Source: Rhizobium sp. 11515TR
GTDB lineage: Bacteria; Pseudomonadota; Alphaproteobacteria; Rhizobiales; Rhizobiaceae
Assembly (NCBI RefSeq): GCF_002277895.1
Contig: NZ_CP022998.1
Span: forward strand, 434,001-498,000
Direction of reading: 5' to 3'
Length of the DNA stretch: 64,000 nucleotides
A model generated the notes under the pieces. It was not told the origin of the DNA, ran no database searches, and saw only the letters and a program-made list of their open reading frames with translations. The stretch's first letter is position 1, and every line of letters starts with the position of its first letter. Position numbers and translations under genes: made by a program. Shown here one piece after another: positions 36,525-44,942 of this stretch.

Positions 36525-36632
36525 TCATAGCATAAATGCTGCGACGATCAGAAGGATACAGGCAAGCACCACGGCAACAACTGCTAAGGCGCTTTTCCAT
36601 TCCGGCTCGATATAGGGAAGCTCCTCTTTCAT
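36525..36632 (-). CDS. Small single-pass membrane protein
   Basis: 35 residues: MKEELPYIEPEWKSALAVVA continuing into VVLACILLIVAAFML. An acidic N-terminus is followed by one clear membrane helix to the end. No strong SD (GGCGGA upstream). Too short for similarity, but the clean hydrophobic design is unlikely to be chance. Function unknown. Confidence 0.45.
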   Translation of the reverse strand: MKEELPYIEPEWKSALAVVAVVLACILLIVAAFML

Positions 36633-36796
36633 CGCGTCCGCCGCTGCTTGTGGGCTTTGAGGAGTATGCCATATAATTCGCGCAGAAGTCGAGTCACTCG
36701 CGCGAACGAGCCTCGCGCCATATGAAAGGTTCGAACTTAGCCGCCTGAAAGCGTCACGGCCGTTTGGAGATCAATAGCAGGAGCCATTTACTTATC

Positions 36797-37909
36797 TCAC
36801 GCGATTCTGGATATCGAACCCTTCAAGGAGTGGAGTGCTTTTTTTAGCAGGATCGGAATTGCGATCGAAACGGCCAAACCAGACAGAATATAGAGTGGAA
36901 ACGTCTCATATTCTTTGAAGCGGTAATAAGGACCGGTGATATCTGACAGACCGATACGGCCCAAGGCGACCAGTAGAAGATTTAACAGAAAGAATCCGAA
37001 CATATGATTGAGCAAGATCGCATAGGAGTTTTGCCCGATGTAAGCGAGCGCCTTGGCGGCCCAACTCTTCGCGATCGCAAATGAGATCGCATAGAAGATG
37101 ACAATCCCGAATATGCTTGTGATTATGGGCGTCACAAAATTGGGAAACGACATGATCTGCGTTGAGAAAAAGACGTTGTAGTTGCTGAAAATAAAGCCCT
37201 CGATCACGAAGCAGATCGCTCCCACAGCGATCGGGAGCGCGGGGGATGACGGCAAGCGATCCTGAAATCTCCCGAAAAGAGAACCGAGACAGTAAAAGCC
37301 GCATCCCAAGAGGAAGCGTAGCAAGAGGATCTCGGTTTTATGGGCGGCAACAACGATATGCCGATCTTGTTCCTGGACGCCACCATAGAGGAGCGTAGCG
37401 GCGTAAATGCTTACCGCCGCAGCGCCTACATAAAGCACACAGAAAGCCGATCTCGTGGCTGTTGACCCGATCAGACGGCTTGCCGTCCTATGCATCCATG
37501 CGTGCGCAACGTCGAAATAGACATAGATCATGATGTAGGCGCCGATGAACCAGTAGGCGGCTGCCAAATATCCGCCAAACAAAAAGGTATGCAGCATTAC
37601 CGAAAGGCTGAGATCGGGCGCGCCAAATGGCAGTCCGAGTTCGTGAAAAATGGCGAGCGTCAGAAAATCGTAAACGATTACCGCAGCCAGAGCCGGAAGC
37701 ATCAGCCTGGACATGAGTTTTCCAGCGATATGAAGGATGCTTTCAATTCTGTCATCGCGGTAAAAGATGCCTGAAATGAAGAAAAACAAGGGCATATGAT
37801 AGGAGTAGACCGGCAAAATCTTGATGCCGACATCGGTTCCAGCATGCCCTGCAACAACGGCGATAATGCCGAATCCTCGCAGGATATCTGCTACTTCATT
37901 GCGATGCAC
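36797..37909 (-). CDS. Acyltransferase-3 family membrane protein
   Basis: O-acyl (usually O-acetyl) transferase that decorates surface polysaccharides, about 370 residues with about ten membrane helices. N-terminal DILRGFGIIAVVAGHAGTD holds the catalytic-type His, and MPLFFFISGIFY is the second conserved stretch. GTG 37909 has GGGAG at proper spacing; ATG 37915 lies directly against that SD and is less likely. Near the O-antigen genes, so it may acetylate that glycan. Confidence 0.88.
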   Translation of the reverse strand: MHRNEVADILRGFGIIAVVAGHAGTDVGIKILPVYSYHMPLFFFISGIFYRDDRIESILHIAGKLMSRLMLPALAAVIVYDFLTLAIFHELGLPFGAPDLSLSVMLHTFLFGGYLAAAYWFIGAYIMIYVYFDVAHAWMHRTASRLIGSTATRSAFCVLYVGAAAVSIYAATLLYGGVQEQDRHIVVAAHKTEILLLRFLLGCGFYCLGSLFGRFQDRLPSSPALPIAVGAICFVIEGFIFSNYNVFFSTQIMSFPNFVTPIITSIFGIVIFYAISFAIAKSWAAKALAYIGQNSYAILLNHMFGFFLLNLLLVALGRIGLSDITGPYYRFKEYETFPLYILSGLAVSIAIPILLKKALHSLKGSISRIA

Positions 37910-38064
37910 GGTCATCTCCCAACATTGATGCGTGCAATTTAGGCTATTCGAATGGTGCGATGACGTCCTTTTACGTGAAAGGCAAGAACCGTCGACCCTC
38001 GATTGTCAATCTCATCGCGGAAATTCAACGAGCGTCCTTCGGGGCGCCTTCTTCATCGGAGCAA

Positions 38065-38325
38065 CTAATGAATTGCAGCCAAAAACTGCGGCGGCAAGAC
38101 CGCGAGAGCAAAAATGAGAAAAATTGCCACCGCAGCCGCGCGAGCACCCATGTTCACGCTAGCTAGTAGGCCGATCCCCATCGATATGAAAAAACTGGAC
38201 GGGTACTCGTAGGGTAAGCAAAGCGACAGGAAGAAAAATGCGGCCCAAAAGATTAATCCTCTAATGACGCGTACGCCGAACTTACCAAACATATCAACAA
38301 TGGGTTGACCGTCTTCGTTACTCAT
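38065..38325 (-). CDS. Small membrane protein, unknown
   Basis: 86 residues with an N-terminal soluble part (MSNEDGQPIVDMFGKFGVRV) and hydrophobic helices (GLIFWAAFFFLSLCLPYEY, FFISMGIGLLASVNM, AAVAIFLIFALAVLPPQFL). GGGGGA precedes the ATG, and a 12-bp palindrome (38333-38344) sits just upstream of that SD. No known domain recognised. Spacing to the acyltransferase is 155 bp in the same direction. Confidence 0.6.
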   Translation of the reverse strand: MSNEDGQPIVDMFGKFGVRVIRGLIFWAAFFFLSLCLPYEYPSSFFISMGIGLLASVNMGARAAAVAIFLIFALAVLPPQFLAAIH

Positions 38326-38332
38326 GAATCCC

Positions 38333-38344
38333 CCGTTTAAACGG
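38333..38344. promoter_or_regulatory. 12-bp palindrome next to ribosome site
   Basis: CCGTTTAAACGG, directly upstream of and touching the SD of the 38325 gene. It could be an operator or limit translation. Confidence 0.35.
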
Positions 38345-38386
38345 CTTCCCGGCTTATAGCGCGCGATTTCAGCTCACTAAATCAGC

Positions 38387-38406
38387 GCGACGGGTGTCGC
38401 TTTTTT
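38387..38406 (+). terminator. Intrinsic terminator (plus strand) without upstream gene
   Basis: GCGAC-GGGT-GTCGC followed by six T. On the plus strand there is no gene upstream for kilobases, so it may end a small RNA or a relic transcript. The rest of 38345-38653 shows nothing supported. Confidence 0.55.
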
Positions 38407-38653
38407 CATCGGAGCGAATGGGGCCAGGTCATTTTCCCCGTGCTCCGCTTCCTAAGGATATCTAATGAAACCGAAACTCGTCCTGGCTGAGAAAGTCTCT
38501 CGCTTAACCGTGAAATAAAAATCGGCCCTTGCGCCTGAGACTTGCCTGGTGAGGAGGTCTGGGCCATCGGCGAGCATCGCTCCACCGGCGAGCGCAAATA
38601 TTATCTCTCCAATCTTCCTACCAACACCCCCGCTCAAGCAGCTCGCCGGCGCT

Positions 38654-38957
38654 AATCAAGGCGCGCTGGGTACGCAAACAGGCGCATCAGCAACTCAAGG
38701 AAGAACTCGGTCTTGATCATTTCGAAGGGCGCTCCTGGATCGGCCTTCAACGGCACGCGCTGATGACCATGATCGCCTATTCTTCCTACAATCTCGCCGC
38801 CTCAAACAGGCGGCAGGGGAAAAGAGAATCCCAGCCCCCGCCACAGCCAAGCCTTCCCGCGGTCCAGCTGGCAATCCTGCACACGCCCCAAGAGCCCCCA
38901 CCAAATTACTGCCCGCACTGCAGGAGAGCCTTCTTCGCTAAAAATCTACCAAAATAG
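38654..38957 (+). pseudogene. DDE transposase C-terminal relic (IS701/IS4-like)
   Basis: In-frame [20 protein letters not shown], then [16 protein letters not shown] and [15 protein letters not shown] ... CPHCRR match the C-terminal end of IS701-type transposases. The N-terminal and catalytic parts are absent. Confidence 0.65.
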
Positions 38958-39003
38958 TGCTAGGTTACGGCGGCATCTACACGTGACGCGTTCGCTGGAA
39001 AAG

Positions 39004-40131
39004 CTACGCGGCCGCTTGGAAAGGAATCCTTCCAATTTTGAAGCTTTGGTTATTTTCTATGTATCTGAAGCTTAGATTGGCGGCGAAAAGAGTTGCGGCC
39101 AGAGACGTAGAGAACGCCACCGCGAAAGCTGCAGTCGACGGAGAGCTTATGAATTGCTCTCCAAACAGCCGAAAAGATGCCTCGCGGATGACGATGATAA
39201 TCGGCAAATGGCAGAGATACAAAGAATAGGATCTGTTTCCGACCCATTGAAGAAGCGATCCAAGATTCCCCCTGGAGATTCCTCCGTCAGGTAAGGAAAT
39301 GGAAACCGCGACGGCCGAGATAACCGCCAATATCGGTATTGAGCAGGTGAGATCCATCATTGCCGGGAATGTGCAAATTAGCGCGATTGTCAGCACGCAA
39401 ACCAAAACCCTTGTCCGAGAGGAAAACCGCGCGATGAGGGAAGCAACTTGGTCATGGTGGATCGCCAACAGTACTCCGACGATTAAGCCTTGAGGGCGTA
39501 ATACCCAGGCGAGAGAAAATGGCCCCTCAATAAGAAAATAGTTGGCGGCGCTCGAGATAATAAGAAATGCCAGATAAATTCTCGCCAAACGCAAATATGT
39601 GAAAAAGAATGCGAGGATGGCGAAGACGAAATAGAACTGCTCCTCCAGAGATAAGCTCCAAAATACGCCATTAAAATCTGGATTCATGCAGCTAGCGCCG
39701 ATGCTGTGCGTGACGACACAGTGCGACCAATAGAAATTCGACGTCGCGGTTAGGGCAGTTGCTGCGCTCGTCAACGCTGTCTTGAGCGTCCCGGCGTACG
39801 ACATGCTAATTGTGCTCAGCGATAGTATGGTCGAAAATGCAATCCAAAACCATGCGGCCGGCGCAAGCCTATTAAAACGCCGTATCCAAAAGTCTTTAAG
39901 TGCCGGTCCGCTTAATTTGTGACCGATTTCCCAGTCGCCTCTACTGATGAGCGATCGACCGATCACAAGGCCGGATATGACAAAAAATAAATCAACACCG
40001 GACCAAAAGCCGGCATAACTAAAGATGCCGTGATACCACTCCGGAGTGGGAAGCCGGCTCCGATAGTGCTGCAAAAATACCATGAGCACTGCAACGCCTC
40101 GCAGAGCTTGAATGTCTCTATTTTTTCCCAT
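39004..40131 (-). CDS. Acyltransferase-3 family membrane protein (second)
   Basis: 375-residue multi-pass O-acyltransferase. The N-terminus has RDIQALRGVAVLMVFLQHY with the conserved Arg and His, and GVDLFFVISGLVIGRSL; a SLSLEEQFYFVFAIL motif follows, as in OafA-type enzymes. GGAG lies about 10 bases before ATG 40131. Differs in sequence from the one at 36797, so the two probably modify different positions or sugars. Confidence 0.92.
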   Translation of the reverse strand: MGKNRDIQALRGVAVLMVFLQHYRSRLPTPEWYHGIFSYAGFWSGVDLFFVISGLVIGRSLISRGDWEIGHKLSGPALKDFWIRRFNRLAPAAWFWIAFSTILSLSTISMSYAGTLKTALTSAATALTATSNFYWSHCVVTHSIGASCMNPDFNGVFWSLSLEEQFYFVFAILAFFFTYLRLARIYLAFLIISSAANYFLIEGPFSLAWVLRPQGLIVGVLLAIHHDQVASLIARFSSRTRVLVCVLTIALICTFPAMMDLTCSIPILAVISAVAVSISLPDGGISRGNLGSLLQWVGNRSYSLYLCHLPIIIVIREASFRLFGEQFISSPSTAAFAVAFSTSLAATLFAANLSFRYIENNQSFKIGRIPFQAAA

Positions 40132-40504
40132 CTATCGGCTCCAGACCTAAATCTCAGGCTTACTCCATCACGGGCCTCGCGCAACCGAAAATAGCCGTTC
40201 TGTAGCGCGTCAATTTGGATGGGGAGCGCGACAAACAGGAAGGCGAGTGAGGTCGCGATGGAGGGAGGATGCACGTGGCTTTGTCGGAGTGCAAGCGCTT
40301 TTTTGTGATTGTCCCGGCGCGTCAGCCGAGCGGATTTTTCCGTGTCGCGGCGTGACAAACAGGGATGGCAGGCCCGCCAACGAAGCCGGCCACCCGCTTG
40401 CGCAGATGGATAGCTCGTAGTTGATTGTCGCGGCCGCGACGGAGTTGCCCATTAACAAGTATCTGGCGAAATCGGCATCAGTGACACAACGGCGTGGGAA
40501 AATT

Positions 40505-40536
40505 GCCGTATTCCTGCCCCTTTGCGACCATACGGC
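40505..40536. promoter_or_regulatory. Inverted repeat upstream of ligase-like gene
   Basis: Perfect arms GCCGTAT and ATACGGC with 18 bases between, 53 bp upstream of the 40589 start. Possible operator or leader hairpin. The remainder of 40132-40588 contains no supported gene. Confidence 0.35.
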
Positions 40537-40588
40537 CCATCACGGGGCGAGGAATGCCGGATGATGAACCGATTCTGGACGAAGGCGG

Positions 40589-42001
40589 ATGACGACATTG
40601 GACGACTCGCGCATCAACAAACCGCATGCTGACCTTGCAGCCGAACCGATCGGTGTCACGAAGGCAGGAAGCAACATGACGAAACCGCTCGCCATCATCG
40701 GCGGCATTCTCTGGCTGCTTGTCGCTTCGCCGACCGTCGTTGAGAGCGACGCCTATCGCTATGCCACCGCGCTCCTCTCTCTGATCGCCCTCTATTATTA
40801 CATGAAGGCGCCCATACGGCCGCGCACCGACTGGATCGGCTGGCTCTGCATGGGCTGGGCCTTCTATGTCATGGCGCGTTTCTTCATCACCTTCTGGCTG
40901 ACGCCGCAGCACGATATCGGCGCCTCGGATTGGCTCTATGCCTTCCCCTTCTTCTTCCCCATCATGGGCGTCGCCTTCCTGCTCTATGAGGAGCTGATGG
41001 AAAAGATCGTCGCGGCCTATTTCGCGGTGGTCCTCATCATGCTTGTGGCAACACAGCACCTGCGCGAAGTCTTTGCCGGCGCAACCATCCGCCCGCTGAT
41101 CATGAACAATCAGATCCACGGCGCCGTCGCCTGCGGCATGATCGTGATCTTCACCCTGTTCTGGCTGCTGCACTACCTCACGGACAAATCCAGTGACCGC
41201 CGGATCGCCCGCTTCTCCTATATCGTTTCGCCCTTCATCTTCGCGCTCTGTTTCATCGCCATTTACGGTGCCAAGTCAAAAGGCGTCTGGCTGGCACTCG
41301 GCATCACACTACCTGTCCTTGCGCTCATTACGCTGACCTACCTGCGCCTGAAGAGCGGTGTCATCACTATCATCGCTGTCGCAGCCCTGTTGATCGCCGG
41401 TATCTATGGCGTCAGGCACAATCTCGACAAGACGGCTGGCCCGACTTTGTCGGCAGCCATTTCCATGGTCGAAAATGTGGCCAACGGCCATGAGATGGGC
41501 GGGGTGGTTTCAAACGCCATCAGCTCGAGCAATACGCCGGTGTCGATGGACGAACGCCTGCAGCTCTGGTCGAACAGCTGGGAGGTCTTTTCCTCGGCGC
41601 CGATCTTCGGCTGGGGTAACAGGTGGCTCGAACGCTGGGCCGAGACGCGTTACTCGCATGTCCAGTACACGCTGCTGCACAACGGCTATCTGGAAATCCT
41701 GGTGCGCTACGGCCTGTTCGGCGCGGCAATCATGGGCTTCATGCTGGCCACCTTCATCCGCGCCATCTGGCGCGCCCGCAAGGCCGGCATTATTCCGCGC
41801 GCCGCATGGCACGCCTACATCGCCTGCCTTTTCTTTTTCTCATTGACGCTCCTCAGCAACTCCAACAACCGCCTGGCGATCGGCGAAAGCCTGGCCTTCG
41901 CAAGCTCCGCCTTTGCCTGCTGGTGCCATATGCGGCTGAAGGGGGAGTATTTGACGATGGGGAGGGTCGTAGTGCAGCAAGACGCAGTTGTTGGTGCTTG
42001 A
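40589..42001 (+). CDS. O-antigen ligase/polymerase (Wzy_C) family protein
   Basis: 470-residue polytopic inner-membrane protein with about ten helices and a large periplasmic loop. The conserved Wzy_C region HNGYLEILVRYGLFGAAIMG lies near residue 365. Such proteins either ligate the finished glycan to lipid A core (WaaL) or polymerise repeats (Wzy/ExoQ). Since the neighbouring operon exports by an ABC transporter, which needs no Wzy, a ligase role fits better (inference). AAGGCGG lies right before ATG 40589. Confidence 0.82.
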   Translation: MTTLDDSRINKPHADLAAEPIGVTKAGSNMTKPLAIIGGILWLLVASPTVVESDAYRYATALLSLIALYYYMKAPIRPRTDWIGWLCMGWAFYVMARFFITFWLTPQHDIGASDWLYAFPFFFPIMGVAFLLYEELMEKIVAAYFAVVLIMLVATQHLREVFAGATIRPLIMNNQIHGAVACGMIVIFTLFWLLHYLTDKSSDRRIARFSYIVSPFIFALCFIAIYGAKSKGVWLALGITLPVLALITLTYLRLKSGVITIIAVAALLIAGIYGVRHNLDKTAGPTLSAAISMVENVANGHEMGGVVSNAISSSNTPVSMDERLQLWSNSWEVFSSAPIFGWGNRWLERWAETRYSHVQYTLLHNGYLEILVRYGLFGAAIMGFMLATFIRAIWRARKAGIIPRAAWHAYIACLFFFSLTLLSNSNNRLAIGESLAFASSAFACWCHMRLKGEYLTMGRVVVQQDAVVGA

Positions 42002-42335
42002 GCCACATACCGTCATACGACAGTTATTTGTTATTAATCCACCACATGCACTGCCCCGTTGGCCCTAATCCGGCAAACGTGCCGAGGAAATCCAAACGTC
42101 TTGGTAACTAACGAAAGAAATTTGAAGCAGATAGATTCGGATAAAGCGAACAACATGGACGGAGAGACTTGGGTTACCGCGTGTAAGTAGCATGTGTGTC
42201 CGTTAAGCAAAATCTAATGTCGTAAGGAAATCGTATTGCTCATGAACGACCATCGCCATCTGCCGCGCGCTGATCGCATTCTTGATTCTGCCGGAGGCCT
42301 AAGCTATACGCGCCCAAGACTTGGACCTCGCCATT

Positions 42336-42525
42336 CCAACTTGGGTGGTCGCGAAAAAATCATCTTTAAAGGGGCACAGTTGATTTTATGGAACGCGAGT
42401 AAGCGGATCGAATACAATCTCGGTCCAGAAATCACCTTACGCCTCGCAAATGGAGAATCGCGCGGTGCCTTTGAAACTTTATCCTTATCTAAGAGGCATG
42501 TAGCCCAATTTGGGCGGTCGCGAAA
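42336..42525. repeat. Two 20-bp direct repeats upstream of wzm
   Basis: CCAACTTGGGTGGTCGCGAA (from about 42336) and CCAATTTGGGCGGTCGCGAA (from about 42505) match at 18 of 20 positions, 168 bp apart. They lie in the 708-bp gap 42002-42709 before the polysaccharide operon and may be regulator sites. A 52-codon frame at 42552-42710 ends on the wzm start (TGATG overlap) and could be a leader; otherwise the gap holds nothing I can support. Confidence 0.35.
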
Positions 42526-42709
42526 CCGCGCGGAAAGTGCTTATAAAACGAATGGAGTTGTTGTGGGTACAGAAAGCACTGGATCAGCTTCGTGCTTTCA
42601 AACGCTCCATTTTAGATCTGCATCAATCCAAAATGGCCGAGTGGATGCCCTCACAATTCGCAGCCAGAGCGCTTGCTCAGCCTTTAAAGCTTTTTAAGGT
42701 CGTTCGGTG

Positions 42710-43528
42710 ATGCAACGTTATCCTCTATCTCCTGCGGGAATGCTTACAAGCTTTTGGAACAATCGCGGCCTCATTTTGGCCCTGACCGAGCGCGAAGTGA
42801 TCGGACGTTACAAAGGATCGTTCCTCGGCATCATGTGGTCGCTGTTCAATCCGCTTCTGATGCTGACAATCTACACATTCTTCTTCAGCACGGTGTTCAA
42901 GGCGCGCTGGCCCGGCGGAAGCGAGTCGAAAACCGAATTTGCTTTAATTCTCTTTTCAGGCCTGCTGATCTTTAATTTCTTCTCAGAAAGTCTCGGACGA
43001 GCGCCGTCCTTGATCGTCGGTAACGCCAATTACGTCAAGAAAGTTGTGTTCCCACTGGAGATAATGGGATTTGTCTTGGTGGCCTCAGCAGGATTCCATT
43101 TTTTGGCCAGCATGGTCATTTGGCTATTGTTCTACTTCATCTTTTTCGGTCTGCCGTCCGTGCAGGCCATATATTTCCCGTTCATCCTGATTCCGCTGAT
43201 TCTTTTGGCCATGGGATCTGCCTGGTTCCTTTCCTCACTGGGCGTCTATCTCCGCGACGTGAGCCAGATCGTTACCGCGGTCATTCCCGCATTGATGTTC
43301 CTTTCGCCGGTTTTCTTTCCCATAAGCGCTCTGCCGGAACAGCTCCACATCATCTTCCAACTCAATCCACTGACTTTCCTCATTGAGGAAGCCCGAGGGG
43401 TCTTGATCTGGAAACAGGACCTGCATTGGGGTCACTGGCTTATCCAAACGGTTCTTTCCGGCATATTCGCATGGTTGGGCTACGTCTGGTTTCAGAAGAC
43501 GCGAAGAGGTTTTGCTGATGTCCTCTGA
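42710..43528 (+). CDS. wzm: Wzm-type polysaccharide ABC exporter permease
   Basis: 272-residue ABC-2 permease that moves undecaprenyl-linked polysaccharide across the inner membrane. N-terminal LTEREVIGRYKGSFLGIMWS and ten or so conserved positions through six membrane helices match Wzm/KpsM. GTG 42707 is an alternative start. Overlaps wzt by 11 bases. Confidence 0.93.
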   Translation: MQRYPLSPAGMLTSFWNNRGLILALTEREVIGRYKGSFLGIMWSLFNPLLMLTIYTFFFSTVFKARWPGGSESKTEFALILFSGLLIFNFFSESLGRAPSLIVGNANYVKKVVFPLEIMGFVLVASAGFHFLASMVIWLLFYFIFFGLPSVQAIYFPFILIPLILLAMGSAWFLSSLGVYLRDVSQIVTAVIPALMFLSPVFFPISALPEQLHIIFQLNPLTFLIEEARGVLIWKQDLHWGHWLIQTVLSGIFAWLGYVWFQKTRRGFADVL

Positions 43529-44888
43529 CGAAATCTCCATCAGCGTCCAGGGTCTCGGAAAGCGTTACGAGATCTATTCATCGCCGCGTGAACGGCTGAA
43601 ACAGTTTATTCTGCCGTCGATCCAACGCGTGATCGGAAGGGATGTCGTAGCCCACTACAAAGAACATTGGGCATTGCGGGACATCTCGTTCGAGATCAAA
43701 AAAGGCGAGGCCTTTGGCATCGTCGGCCGGAACGGAAGCGGCAAGAGCACGCTGCTGCAAATCATCACCGGAACTCTCGCCCCGACCATCGGGAATGTGA
43801 CGACGAAGGGTCGCATCGCCGCACTTCTTGAACTGGGCTCCGGCTTCAACCCGGAATTTTCCGGGCGAGAGAACGTATATCTCAATGCCATGTTGCTCGG
43901 CATGACCCGCGAACAAGTCGACGAGCGCTTTGACAAGATCGCCGCATTTGCCGATATTGGCGACTATCTGGAGCAGCCGGTCAAAACCTATTCGAGCGGA
44001 ATGCTGGTTCGTCTCGCATTTGCCGTTCAAGTGCAGATCGACCCCGACATCCTGATCGTGGATGAAGCTCTCGCGGTTGGCGATGCCCTCTTTCAAAAAC
44101 GCTGTTTTGCTCGGATCGAGAAATTACTCTCGGATGGGGTGACGTTACTTTTCGTATCTCATGACCAGGAGTCCGTTCGGACTCTCACACATCGCGCCAT
44201 CCTTCTGAAGAATGGACATGAAGTTCTGACCGGCAGCTCATCGGAAGTCCTGCTTTCCTACCGAAAGCTTCTGCATGAAGAAGAATCGGCGTATTTTTCA
44301 CGCCTGTCGCCCAAACAGGCCACGGCCTCCGTCGGCTCGAAGACGCCGGCGGCGTCGAACAGCCCGAACAAGGGCACTTCCCTGCCGGGACGCAGCGACA
44401 GCCTGTCTTTCGGGGACGGCGGCATCGAGGTGACGACGGTTCAGACTTTCGATGCGGACGGTGAACCTTGTGCGGTCTTCTATCCGGGAGATCCGGTCAG
44501 AATACGAGTTAGCTGCCATTCCACAATCACAACTGATCACATCAACGTTTCGATACGGATCAGAAGCCGGGAAGGCATCAAGATATACTCTTGGGGAACG
44601 CTGAACCAAGACATGCAGGTTCTCAACGGCGCCCTTGATGGCGAAGTATTCTGGATACGCGAAATTCAGGAGAACGAAGATTTTGATGTATGGCTCGAAT
44701 GCAGTTGTACGCTCGGTCCCAATTTATATGAGGTCCAGGCCGCCGTTTCCTATGAAGGGAAGCCGGATTACACCGAGCAACGCATTCTGCATTGGAAGGA
44801 TGAAGCAGCATTTTTCCAGACATTAATACGCCAAAACGAATATACGTTTGGCGGCATGACCGATTTGCGCATGAAAGCGACATGGTGA
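43518..44888 (+). CDS. wzt: Wzt-type exporter ATPase with carbohydrate-binding domain
   Basis: 456 residues. The N-terminal ATPase (to about 240) has Walker A GRNGSGKST, signature YSSGM, and Walker B ILIVDEALAVGD. A Ser/Pro-rich linker (about 265-295) leads to a C-terminal beta-sandwich (YPGDPVRIRVSCHS, SIRIRSREGIKIYSWGTLN, YEVQAAVSYEGK). In O8/O9a-type systems that domain reads the methylated end of the glycan before export. ATG 43518 follows GAGG. The neighbouring methyltransferase fits that mechanism. Confidence 0.93.
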   Translation: MSSDEISISVQGLGKRYEIYSSPRERLKQFILPSIQRVIGRDVVAHYKEHWALRDISFEIKKGEAFGIVGRNGSGKSTLLQIITGTLAPTIGNVTTKGRIAALLELGSGFNPEFSGRENVYLNAMLLGMTREQVDERFDKIAAFADIGDYLEQPVKTYSSGMLVRLAFAVQVQIDPDILIVDEALAVGDALFQKRCFARIEKLLSDGVTLLFVSHDQESVRTLTHRAILLKNGHEVLTGSSSEVLLSYRKLLHEEESAYFSRLSPKQATASVGSKTPAASNSPNKGTSLPGRSDSLSFGDGGIEVTTVQTFDADGEPCAVFYPGDPVRIRVSCHSTITTDHINVSIRIRSREGIKIYSWGTLNQDMQVLNGALDGEVFWIREIQENEDFDVWLECSCTLGPNLYEVQAAVSYEGKPDYTEQRILHWKDEAAFFQTLIRQNEYTFGGMTDLRMKATW

Positions 44889-44942
44889 CCCCGAGGTACA
44901 CCTTAGTCATCATTTAAACGTTGAGGCCGGCCAGAGAACAAT

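Noticed and set aside
40210..40458. Minus-strand 82-aa frame upstream of an acyltransferase
   Set aside because: Compositionally random, no SD; the region looks intergenic.
40478..41173. Minus-strand ORF of 231 aa at the start of the ligase-like gene
   Set aside because: Antisense shadow; the plus-strand product is a credible polytopic membrane protein with a Wzy_C motif.
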